From NCBI RefSeq assembly GCF_001279695.1, contig NZ_LGDD01000348.1, positions 1 to 35,368 of the forward strand: DNA of 35,368 bases, written 5' to 3'. The stretch comes from Streptomyces sp. WM6378. Its GTDB lineage: Bacteria; Actinomycetota; Actinomycetes; Streptomycetales; Streptomycetaceae. The position numbers and the translations under genes were made by a program. How positions within the stretch are numbered: position 1 is the stretch's first letter; every line of letters starts with the position of its first letter. This document shows, one piece after another, positions 24,102 through 30,287 of this stretch. The notes below the pieces were generated by a model. That model was not told the DNA's origin. It made no database searches and saw only the letters and a list, made by a program, of their open reading frames with translations.

Positions 24102-25574
24102 GTGGACTACCGCAGGGTGGCCGACGAGGTCGCGGGGGAGATCGAGTCCGGGGCGCTCAGGCCGGGCGACCGGCTGCCGACCCAGCGGGCCTTCGCGCGC
24201 CGCCGCCGCATCGCCGTCTCCACCGCGATCCGGGTGTACGGGGAACTCGGCCGCCGGGGTCTGGTGGTGGGGGAGATCGGGCGAGGCACGTTCGTACGGG
24301 CCGCCCCACCGCACCCAGGCTCGGTCCTCGCGGAGGACAGTGGGCGTACGCCGGTGAACTTGGAGCTCAACTACCCAGTGGTGGAAGGCCAGTCGGAGCT
24401 GATGGCGAAGTCGCTCGGGGGGCTGCTGCGGCCGGACGTCCTCACCGGGGCCACCCGCCCGGCGGCCGCCGACGGCACGGCTCAGGCCCGCGAGGCCGCG
24501 GCGGGGCTGCTGGCCCGGCCGGGCTGGCGACCGCACCCCGACCGCGTCCTCTTCGCCGGGAACGGGCGCCAGGCGATTGCCGCCGCGCTGTCCGCACTGG
24601 TCCGCCCGGGTGCCCGGCTGGGCGTGGAAGAGCTGACGTATCCGCTGGTCAAGGCGGTGGCCGAACAACTCGGCAGCGTGCTGGTGCCGCTGGCCATGGA
24701 CGCCCAGGGCGTGCTCCCGCAGGCGCTCGCGGCGGCCCATCGCCGCACCCCGCTGTCCGCGGTCTACCTCCAGCCCACCCTGCACAATCCCCTCACCCTG
24801 ACGATGGGCGGGGAACGAAGGGCTCAACTCGCCGATGTACTGCGGGAGTTGGGGCTGCCGGCGATCGAGGATGCGACGTGGGCGTTCCTGGCGCCGGCCC
24901 CGGACGGGCCGGGGGGCGCGGCTCCAGGCGCCTCGGAGGGTGGTGACCCCGGCCCCGCGGCTCCGGGCGCCTTGCGGGGCGACGCCCCCGGCCGCCCGAG
25001 CGGCAGCACCCCGCCCGGCGCCACCCCGGGAACCTCCACCGACCCCGCCCCGCCACCCCTGGCCGCATACGCCCCCACCCACACCATCCTCATCGACAGT
25101 CTTTCCAAGCGGCTCGCCCCCGGCCTGACCACGGGCTTCCTCGTGGCGCCACAACCCCACGCCGACGCGCTCGCGCGGGCCCTGCGCTCCGGGGCCTGGA
25201 CGGCGGGCCGGTTCAATCTGGAGGCGGCCGTGCGGTGGGCCGGGGACGGGACCGTCGAGGCGGTGGGCGCGGCCAAGCGGGCCGACGCGGCCGCCCGGCA
25301 CGCGCTGGTGCGGGCGCACCTCGGCGGCTTCCGGGTGCGCAGCGACCCGGCCGCGTACTACTGCTGGTGGGAGCTGCCCGCACCGTGGCGGGCCGAGACG
25401 TTCGCCGCGGCCGCGGCCGAGCGGCTCGGGGTCGCGGTGACGCCGGGGACCGCGTTCGCGGTGGGCGGCCGGGTGCCGGACGCGGTCAGGATCGGTCTGG
25501 CGACCCCGCCCGTACCGGTCCTGGCCGGGGCCCTTCGGCGGCTGGCCGCCCTCGCCGCCACAGCCGGCCCGTGA
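24102..25574 (+). CDS. MocR-type regulator (GntR winged helix + PLP aminotransferase fold)
   Basis: 490 residues. A GntR winged helix (1-68) contains LRPGDRLPTQRAFA and AVSTAIRVYGELGRRGLVV. A fold-type I aminotransferase-like domain (about 90-490) has the PLP lysine K336 in DSLSKRLAPGL, the Asp that pairs with the pyridine nitrogen in PAIEDATW (D257) and QPTLHNPLT. MocR regulators use PLP chemistry as a sensor. GTG 24102 has AAGGAGG six bases upstream. An extra Gly/Pro/Ala-rich stretch of about 50 residues (266-318) interrupts the fold after D257. The 3' end overlaps the convergent membrane-protein gene by 89 bp. Its likely target is the divergent hydrolase. Confidence 0.92.
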   Translation: MDYRRVADEVAGEIESGALRPGDRLPTQRAFARRRRIAVSTAIRVYGELGRRGLVVGEIGRGTFVRAAPPHPGSVLAEDSGRTPVNLELNYPVVEGQSELMAKSLGGLLRPDVLTGATRPAAADGTAQAREAAAGLLARPGWRPHPDRVLFAGNGRQAIAAALSALVRPGARLGVEELTYPLVKAVAEQLGSVLVPLAMDAQGVLPQALAAAHRRTPLSAVYLQPTLHNPLTLTMGGERRAQLADVLRELGLPAIEDATWAFLAPAPDGPGGAAPGASEGGDPGPAAPGALRGDAPGRPSGSTPPGATPGTSTDPAPPPLAAYAPTHTILIDSLSKRLAPGLTTGFLVAPQPHADALARALRSGAWTAGRFNLEAAVRWAGDGTVEAVGAAKRADAAARHALVRAHLGGFRVRSDPAAYYCWWELPAPWRAETFAAAAAERLGVAVTPGTAFAVGGRVPDAVRIGLATPPVPVLAGALRRLAALAATAGP

Positions 25575-26403
25575 GCCAGGCCCCGAGCGCGAGCGCGAGC
25601 CCGAACGCGAGGACGGCCCACGCCGCCGTGCTGAGGAAGTCGGTGAGCGCGTCGTAGACCGCGCCCGCCGCCGACGGGTCGGAGTCCGCGGGGAGCCCGT
25701 CCAGCGTGAGCGACCTGCCGATGGCGACCAGGACGTGCAGGACCGCCGCGCCGACGGCAAGACCGATGCCCACCCCGATGAGGGCGCGCCGGCGGCGCAC
25801 CGCGACGAGCACCGCCCCGCCCGCCGCCGCCAGACAGAGGACCGCGGCCCACACGCCGATGCGCTGGAGCCACCGGAAGACGGTGCGGACCGGCCCGAGT
25901 TTCGTCGACTCGACGACGGTCAGGTCGGTGTGTTCCACGGGAATCTCGTTCGCGAACGGCACGCCCTGTGCCTCCAGTCCGGTCTTGATCTGCTGGATCG
26001 CCGGGGCCAGATCGATGCGTACGTCGTTGCCGCCGCCGTTGTGGGTGAGGGCGGAGACGACGCTCGCGTGGGCGGCCCGGTTGGCGGTGTTCCACACGCC
26101 CTGGAAGGCGGAGGTGGTGGTGAAGGACCGCACGGCCCCGCCGATCAGCGAGGCCATCGAGGCCTGGAGCGGCCCCACGTCGATGTTCTGCGTGATCGCG
26201 TCGGTGACCTTGGCGGCCACCTCGCCGCGCACGGCTTCGTTCCCGGCGAGCGGGGCCATGGCGGCGACGTACCGATCGCTGTCGCCGATCTCCGCCTTCG
26301 CCCAGGCGGCGATCGCGCCGAGCGGGACGAGGACGGCCGCGAGCACGATCAGCACCGCCGACAGGAAGCTGCGCACCCGTCCACGAAATCCCGGGTTGCC
26401 CAT
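25486..26403 (-). CDS. uncharacterised membrane protein with large extracytoplasmic domain
   Basis: 305 residues. One helix at the N-terminus (about 13-34) is followed by about 140 polar residues, probably outside the membrane, then three hydrophobic segments (about 178-197, 202-224, 255-280) and a basic tail. The pattern resembles Streptomyces integral membrane proteins of unknown function with a long loop after TM1; I do not recognise a named family. The start MGNPGFRGRVRS follows the basic-then-hydrophobic rule; about 17 in-frame residues upstream look non-coding. It is divergent from the small membrane protein gene at 26472 across 68 bp, and its 3' end overlaps the MocR gene. Confidence 0.75.
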   Translation of the reverse strand: MGNPGFRGRVRSFLSAVLIVLAAVLVPLGAIAAWAKAEIGDSDRYVAAMAPLAGNEAVRGEVAAKVTDAITQNIDVGPLQASMASLIGGAVRSFTTTSAFQGVWNTANRAAHASVVSALTHNGGGNDVRIDLAPAIQQIKTGLEAQGVPFANEIPVEHTDLTVVESTKLGPVRTVFRWLQRIGVWAAVLCLAAAGGAVLVAVRRRRALIGVGIGLAVGAAVLHVLVAIGRSLTLDGLPADSDPSAAGAVYDALTDFLSTAAWAVLAFGLALALGAWLTGRLWRRGRPAAEGPRPGPVRAGSPDRS

Positions 26404-26471
26404 CGGCGCGCGCGGGTGTGGGCTATATGGGGGACGCGCACACGCCCCGGGCAAGCGGAAGGAGTGCTGTC

Positions 26472-26867
26472 ATGGCCGCACACGCTTCGGTACCCGCCAC
26501 GAGCCACCGCACGGCTCACCAGCTGAGCAGGGCCGTCCTCGCCGTCCCCGTCGTCCTGGGGGTGGCCTACGGGTTGTACACCTTTGCCAACCAGCGCGGC
26601 GGCGGCGCGATCACCGGCGGCCAGATCGTCCTCGGCATCGTGTCCGGCCTGGCCGTGATGGCCCTGGGCATCGGCCTCCTCAGCATCCAGTCCGCCCTGC
26701 CCCGCGAGCTCCGCGCGGGGGCGTACGGCACGCTGTTCGGCGCCGCGATGGGCTTCCTGTACAGCCTGTCCGACCACAGCGTGCTGAAGTCGTCGGGCAT
26801 GGGGGCGATCTTCGGCGGCGCGATGTTCCTGGTGTCGTTCTACGTGTTCTACACACACGAGGACTGA
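26472..26867 (+). CDS. small four-helix membrane protein
   Basis: 131 residues with about four hydrophobic segments (AVLAVPVVLGVAYGLYTF, IVLGIVSGLAVMALGIGLL, GTLFGAAMGFLYSL, AIFGGAMFLVSFYVFY). The last ends in YTHED. It has no recognised domain. ATG 26472 has AAGGAG nine bases upstream; 18 in-frame residues upstream are discarded. It is the first of two short genes in the same direction. Nothing in the sequence points to a substrate. Confidence 0.75.
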   Translation: MAAHASVPATSHRTAHQLSRAVLAVPVVLGVAYGLYTFANQRGGGAITGGQIVLGIVSGLAVMALGIGLLSIQSALPRELRAGAYGTLFGAAMGFLYSLSDHSVLKSSGMGAIFGGAMFLVSFYVFYTHED

Positions 26868-26946
26868 CCACTCGCCGGTCCCATCGGCCCCGGGCCACCT
26901 CCCCCGTACCCTGGAACGCGGCGGTACGGGACGAAGGAGGCGGCCG

Positions 26947-27075
26947 GTGGCCGACAGCGAGAAGAACCAGGAGCGCAGCATCGCCCTGCGCGCGGGCTTC
27001 TACATCTTCGGCACCCATGTCTTCGCCGGCTTCGTGTGGCTGCTCTTCTATGTGGGAAGCCACGCCCACAAGTAG
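26947..27075 (+). CDS. DUF6126-type single-helix small protein
   Basis: 42 residues from GTG: a charged start (MADSEKNQERS), then one membrane helix through FYIFGTHVFAGFVWLLFYVG, ending HAHK. AAGGAGG lies six bases upstream, a near-perfect ribosome binding site that supports it as a real gene despite its size. The pattern IALRAGFYIFGTH matches small Streptomyces proteins of the DUF6126 type. It lies 79 bp after the preceding small membrane protein and converges on arsM, with a hairpin between them. The function is unknown; such proteins often sit beside a helix-turn-helix gene, which is not present here. Confidence 0.75.
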   Translation: MADSEKNQERSIALRAGFYIFGTHVFAGFVWLLFYVGSHAHK

Positions 27076-27090
27076 CCCCGGCCGGTAGGC

Positions 27091-27112
27091 GCCGCCCACA
27101 TGTGCGGGCGGC
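27091..27112. terminator. bidirectional terminator between the DUF6126 gene and arsM
   Basis: GCCGCCC and GGGCGGC pair across an ACATGTGC loop that can itself pair further. It lies in a 37-bp gap between convergent stops and touches the arsM stop codon. Confidence 0.6.
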
Positions 27113-27859
27113 TCAGCGCTTGGTCGCCCGGACGATTGCGGAGTGCATTCCGTCCGCGACCGCGTGGGTGGGGGTGATCTCGATGTCGGTGAACCCGGCG
27201 GCCGCCAGGCCTTCCCGATACTCGGCGAAGGAGAGGGCCCCGGCGACGCAGCCGACGAAGTCGCCGCGCTCGCCCCGCTGCTGAGGGCTGAGGGCGTCGT
27301 CGGCGACGACGTCGAAGACGCCGATCCGGCCGCCCCGGGCCAGCACGCGGAAGGCCTCGGCGAACACGGCGGCCTTGTCGGTGGACAGGTTGATGACGCA
27401 GTTGGAGATCACGACGTCGATGGAGTTCGCGGGCAGCGGGATGGCCTCGATCGTCCCCTTGAGGAACTCGGCGTTCGTGGCCCCCGCCTTCTTCCGGTTG
27501 GTCAGCGCGAGGGCGAGCATCTCCTCGGTCATGTCGAGCCCGAAGACCCTGCCCGTGGGCCCGACGCGGCGCGCCGACAGCAGGACGTCGATCCCGCCCC
27601 CGGAGCCGAGGTCCAGGACGCGCTCGCCTTCGCGGAGGTCGGCGACGACGGTGGGGTTGCCGCAGCCGAGCGACGCGGCGACGGCCTCGGCCGGCAGGGC
27701 CTCGCGCTCGTCGGCGGCGTACAGGGCGGAGCCGAAGCTGTCGTCGATCTCGATGGCCTGCGGCCCGCAACAGGCGGCACCGCCCTCGGTGACCTGGACG
27801 GCCGCCGCGGCATAGCGCCGGCGGACGGTCTCGCGCAGGTCGCTGCTGTGCTCGCTCAT
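27113..27859 (-). CDS. arsM: arsenite S-adenosylmethionine methyltransferase
   Basis: 248 residues. The SAM-binding motif I is VLDLGSGGGIDVLL (81-94). Cysteines C66 (SLGCGNP), C154 (ISNCVIN) and C204 (FVGCVAG) sit where the three arsenic-binding cysteines of ArsM lie; an extra pair C30-C31 (AACCGPQ) is common in bacterial ArsM. It methylates As(III) to volatile or oxidised methylarsenicals in the cytoplasm. The start MSEHSSDLRE has GGAGG upstream; six extra codons from an earlier ATG are possible. It is divergent from arsR-acr3-arsC across 128 bp containing palindromes, so ArsR probably controls both sides. Confidence 0.92.
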   Translation of the reverse strand: MSEHSSDLRETVRRRYAAAAVQVTEGGAACCGPQAIEIDDSFGSALYAADEREALPAEAVAASLGCGNPTVVADLREGERVLDLGSGGGIDVLLSARRVGPTGRVFGLDMTEEMLALALTNRKKAGATNAEFLKGTIEAIPLPANSIDVVISNCVINLSTDKAAVFAEAFRVLARGGRIGVFDVVADDALSPQQRGERGDFVGCVAGALSFAEYREGLAAAGFTDIEITPTHAVADGMHSAIVRATKR

Positions 27860-27930
27860 GACGATGACTTCCTCCATGACAGGGCCCGGGGGATCTGGAC
27901 CTGGCTGATCGGTGCTTTCGACGTGGCTGT

Positions 27931-27946
27931 ATTGATGTAGCTCAAT
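27931..27946. promoter_or_regulatory. palindrome in the arsM-arsR intergenic region, candidate ArsR operator
   Basis: ATTGA-N6-TCAAT is a perfect palindrome 42-57 bp upstream of arsR and 72-87 bp upstream of arsM. It fits the TTGA/TCAA-type sites bound by ArsR-family repressors. Confidence 0.5.
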
Positions 27947-27974
27947 GCAACCTTGCGTCTTGGATCGAGAAACG

Positions 27975-27994
27975 TCAACATAGAAGAATGTCGA
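27975..27994. promoter_or_regulatory. imperfect palindrome overlapping the arsR start codon
   Basis: TCAACAT-N6-ATGTCGA has 7-base arms with one mismatch and covers the arsR ATG (27988). It could be a second repressor site giving autoregulation. Confidence 0.35.
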
Positions 27995-28386
27995 AACAAG
28001 AGCTCGTGGTGCTCGACCAGGACGACGCCGAAGCTGAGGCCAACGCCGACGCCGACGCGTGCTGCCCGGCCCTGCTGACCGCCCCGCTGGGCGAGGAAGA
28101 GGCCGCGCGGCTGGCGAAGGTGTTCAAGGCCCTGGGCGACCCGGTCCGGCTGCGGCTGCTTTCGATGATCGCGTCGCGGGACGGCGGGGAGATCTGCGTC
28201 TGCGACCTCACCCCGGCGTTCGAGCTGTCGCAGCCGACGATCTCCCACCACCTCAAGCTCCTGCGCCAGGCCGGCCTCATCGACTGCGAACGTCGCGGAA
28301 CCTGGGTCTACTACTGGCTGCTGCCGGAGACGACGGACAAGCTCGCCGGGATCCTCGCCCGCCCGGCCGACGGGGCGCCCCGGTGA
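27988..28386 (+). CDS. arsR: ArsR-family arsenic-responsive repressor
   Basis: 132 residues. The winged helix (about 35-115) contains LGDPVRLRLLSMI and the recognition helix SQPTISHHLKLLRQAGLI. The metalloid-binding pair C70-x-C72 in EICVCDL is the classic ArsR site, so As(III) or Sb(III) should release it from DNA. An additional CC (25-26) lies in an acidic Asp/Ala N-terminal extension and may help metal binding. There is no strong ribosome binding site before ATG 27988, so leaderless translation is possible. Its stop overlaps the acr3 GTG (GTGA), giving a coupled operon. Confidence 0.95.
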   Translation: MSKQELVVLDQDDAEAEANADADACCPALLTAPLGEEEAARLAKVFKALGDPVRLRLLSMIASRDGGEICVCDLTPAFELSQPTISHHLKLLRQAGLIDCERRGTWVYYWLLPETTDKLAGILARPADGAPR

Positions 28387-29495
28387 GCGGGTCGGGCACG
28401 GCGGGGCCGGTGGCCGCACGGCTGTCGTTCCTGGACCGGTTCCTCGCGGTGTGGATCCTCGTCGCGATGGCCGCCGGCCTCGGCCTCGGGCGTCTGGTCC
28501 CCGGGCTCGGGGACGCGCTGGTGAAGGTGACGGTCGCCGGGGTCTCGCTGCCGATCGCGCTCGGCCTGCTCGTGATGATGTACCCCGTCCTCGCGAAGGT
28601 CCGCTACGACCGGCTGGACACCGTCACCCGTGACAAGCGCCTGCTGATCCCGTCCCTGGTTCTGAACTGGGTCCTCGGCCCGGCGCTCATGTTCGCGCTC
28701 GCCTGGATCTTCCTGCCCGACCTGCCGGAGTACCGGACCGGCCTGATCATCGTCGGACTGGCCCGGTGCATCGCGATGGTCGTCATCTGGAACGACCTGG
28801 CCTGCGGCGACCGCGAGGCAGCCGCCGTCCTTGTGGCCCTCAACTCCGTGTTCCAGGTACTGGCGTTCAGCCTCCTGGGCTGGTTCTACCTGTCGGTCCT
28901 GCCTGGTCGGCTGGGCCTGGACCGGACCACGCTCGACGTGTCCGTCTGGGAGATCGCCCGCAGTGTGCTGATCTTCCTCGGCATCCCCCTGCTGGCTGGC
29001 TTCCTCACCCGCAAGCTCGGCGAGAGGGCCAAGGGGCGGACCTGGTACGAGACCCGACTGGTCCCGCGCATCGGTCCGTTCGCCCTGTACGGGCTGCTGT
29101 TCACGATCGTCGTGCTGTTCGCCCTCCAGGGCGATGCGATCACCACCCAGCCCCTGGATGTCGCCAGGATCGCGCTGCCGCTCCTTGTGTACTTCGCCGC
29201 CATGTGGGCCGGATCCATGGTTCTGGGCAAGGCTGTGGGGCTGGACTACCCCAGGACGACCACGCTCGCGTTCACCGCCGCGGGCAACAACTTCGAGCTC
29301 GCCATCGCGGTCGCCATCGCGACGTTCGGTGCGACGTCCGGGCAAGCCCTGGCCGGGGTGGTAGGCCCGCTCATCGAGGTGCCCGCGCTGATCGGCCTGG
29401 TGTACGTCGCCCTGGCCGCCCGCCGCTTCTTCCCCAACTCCGTTGACCCGTCGGCCGGTCCGGCCGTCCTGCCGGAAGGTGCCACCCGTGTCTGA
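28383..29495 (+). CDS. acr3: Acr3-type arsenite efflux permease
   Basis: 370 residues with ten hydrophobic helices. Acr3 hallmarks are C129 in GLARCIAMVVIWNDLACGD, with C141 close by, plus GNNFELAIA and the GPLIEVPALI segment whose Glu is conserved. It exports As(OH)3 using the proton motive force. GTG 28383 overlaps the arsR stop. A longer open frame upstream lies inside arsR and is a shadow. The stop overlaps the arsC start by eight bases. Together with ArsC it exports arsenate after reduction. Confidence 0.95.
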   Translation: MSGSGTAGPVAARLSFLDRFLAVWILVAMAAGLGLGRLVPGLGDALVKVTVAGVSLPIALGLLVMMYPVLAKVRYDRLDTVTRDKRLLIPSLVLNWVLGPALMFALAWIFLPDLPEYRTGLIIVGLARCIAMVVIWNDLACGDREAAAVLVALNSVFQVLAFSLLGWFYLSVLPGRLGLDRTTLDVSVWEIARSVLIFLGIPLLAGFLTRKLGERAKGRTWYETRLVPRIGPFALYGLLFTIVVLFALQGDAITTQPLDVARIALPLLVYFAAMWAGSMVLGKAVGLDYPRTTTLAFTAAGNNFELAIAVAIATFGATSGQALAGVVGPLIEVPALIGLVYVALAARRFFPNSVDPSAGPAVLPEGATRV

Positions 29496-29904
29496 GACCA
29501 GCTCCGCCAGGCCGTCCGTGCTGTTCGTGTGCGTCCACAACGCGGGCCGGTCCCAGATGGCCGCCGCGTTCCTCACCCACCTCGGGGAAGGCCGCGTCGA
29601 GGTCCGCTCGGCGGGATCGGCCCCCGCCGGCAGCATCAACCCGGCCGTCGTCGAGGCCATGGCGGAGGCTGGTGTCGACATCGCCACCGAGACGCCGAAG
29701 GTGCTGACGGCCGAGGCGGTGCGGGCATCCGATGTAGTGATCACCATGGGCTGCGGTGACGCCTGCCCGGTCTTCCCCGGGAAGACGTACCTGGACTGGA
29801 AGCTGGCGGACCCGGCGGGCCGAGGCGTCGAAGCGGTCCGCCCGATCCGGGACGAGATCGAGGCCCGGGTCCGCGACCTGCTGGCCCAGATCCTGCCGCC
29901 CTAG
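29488..29904 (+). CDS. arsC: arsenate reductase, low-molecular-weight phosphatase type
   Basis: 138 residues. The P-loop VCVHNAGRSQ carries the catalytic C15 and R21 of the low-molecular-weight tyrosine phosphatase fold. C89 and C93 in MGCGDACPVFPG and the DWKLADPAG loop are typical of the redox-relay arsenate reductases that use thioredoxin or mycothiol. It reduces As(V) to As(III) for export by Acr3. GTG 29488 has GGAAGG nine bases upstream and overlaps the acr3 stop, so the upstream codons of the open frame are discarded. Which thiol partner is used cannot be told here; mycothiol is the actinobacterial expectation. Confidence 0.95.
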   Translation: MSETSSARPSVLFVCVHNAGRSQMAAAFLTHLGEGRVEVRSAGSAPAGSINPAVVEAMAEAGVDIATETPKVLTAEAVRASDVVITMGCGDACPVFPGKTYLDWKLADPAGRGVEAVRPIRDEIEARVRDLLAQILPP

Positions 29905-29942
29905 GCACATGGGGCGGCCAACAACTGGTCCCCGCAGGGGAG

Positions 29943-29956
29943 TTCGGGATTCCGAA
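29943..29956 (+). terminator. small hairpin after arsC
   Basis: TTCGG-GATT-CCGAA forms a 5-bp stem about 40 bp past the arsC stop. It is weak but the only hairpin at the operon end before the TnpB fragment. Confidence 0.3.
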
Positions 29957-29975
29957 TCTGCTGTTAATCTCCCGG

Positions 29976-30266
29976 CTACTCGCATGCTGGGCCCGAGCCG
30001 GGCGGCTTCTCTATCCTTGCGCGGCATGCACGATCGGCGTTCTTCGGGACCTGCAGATACGGGCCCTGAGCAGTGCGGGCCTTCGGGTTGCCCAGCAGCT
30101 TGTTCGACGCCTTCACCGGCCTGATCCGAGCCAAAGCGTCGTTCCAGACCACACGCCGGCACCCGAACACCCTGGCCGCACTGATGCACTGGCCGGGCGT
30201 CGGGTAGGCGCGGTACTGATAACGAAGCTGCACGACCGCCACGCTAACGACTACCACTGACAACAC
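29976..30266 (-). pseudogene. TnpB (IS200/IS605 OrfB) N-terminal fragment
   Basis: About 40 residues from the GTG at 30233 (VQLRYQYRAYPTPGQ, then FGCRRVVWNDALARI) match the first helix-turn-helix region of IS200/IS605- and IS607-type TnpB. After that the frame loses similarity; GPYLQVPKNADRACRA looks like a scrambled remnant. A full TnpB is about 400 residues, so the catalytic RuvC part is missing. It occupies the 383-bp gap between the ars operon and the secreted protein gene and probably marks an old insertion or the edge of a transferred island. No inverted repeats or partner tnpA were found. Confidence 0.75.
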
Positions 30267-30287
30267 CCCTCCTCAGAGAGGACACCC

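Noticed and set aside
28311..29747. Long open frame antisense to acr3-arsC
   Set aside because: The acr3 and arsC frames are certain from their motifs; the opposite frame is compositional.
29976..30266. Active TnpB RNA-guided nuclease
   Set aside because: Only the first helix-turn-helix region is recognisable; the RuvC and zinc-finger parts are missing.
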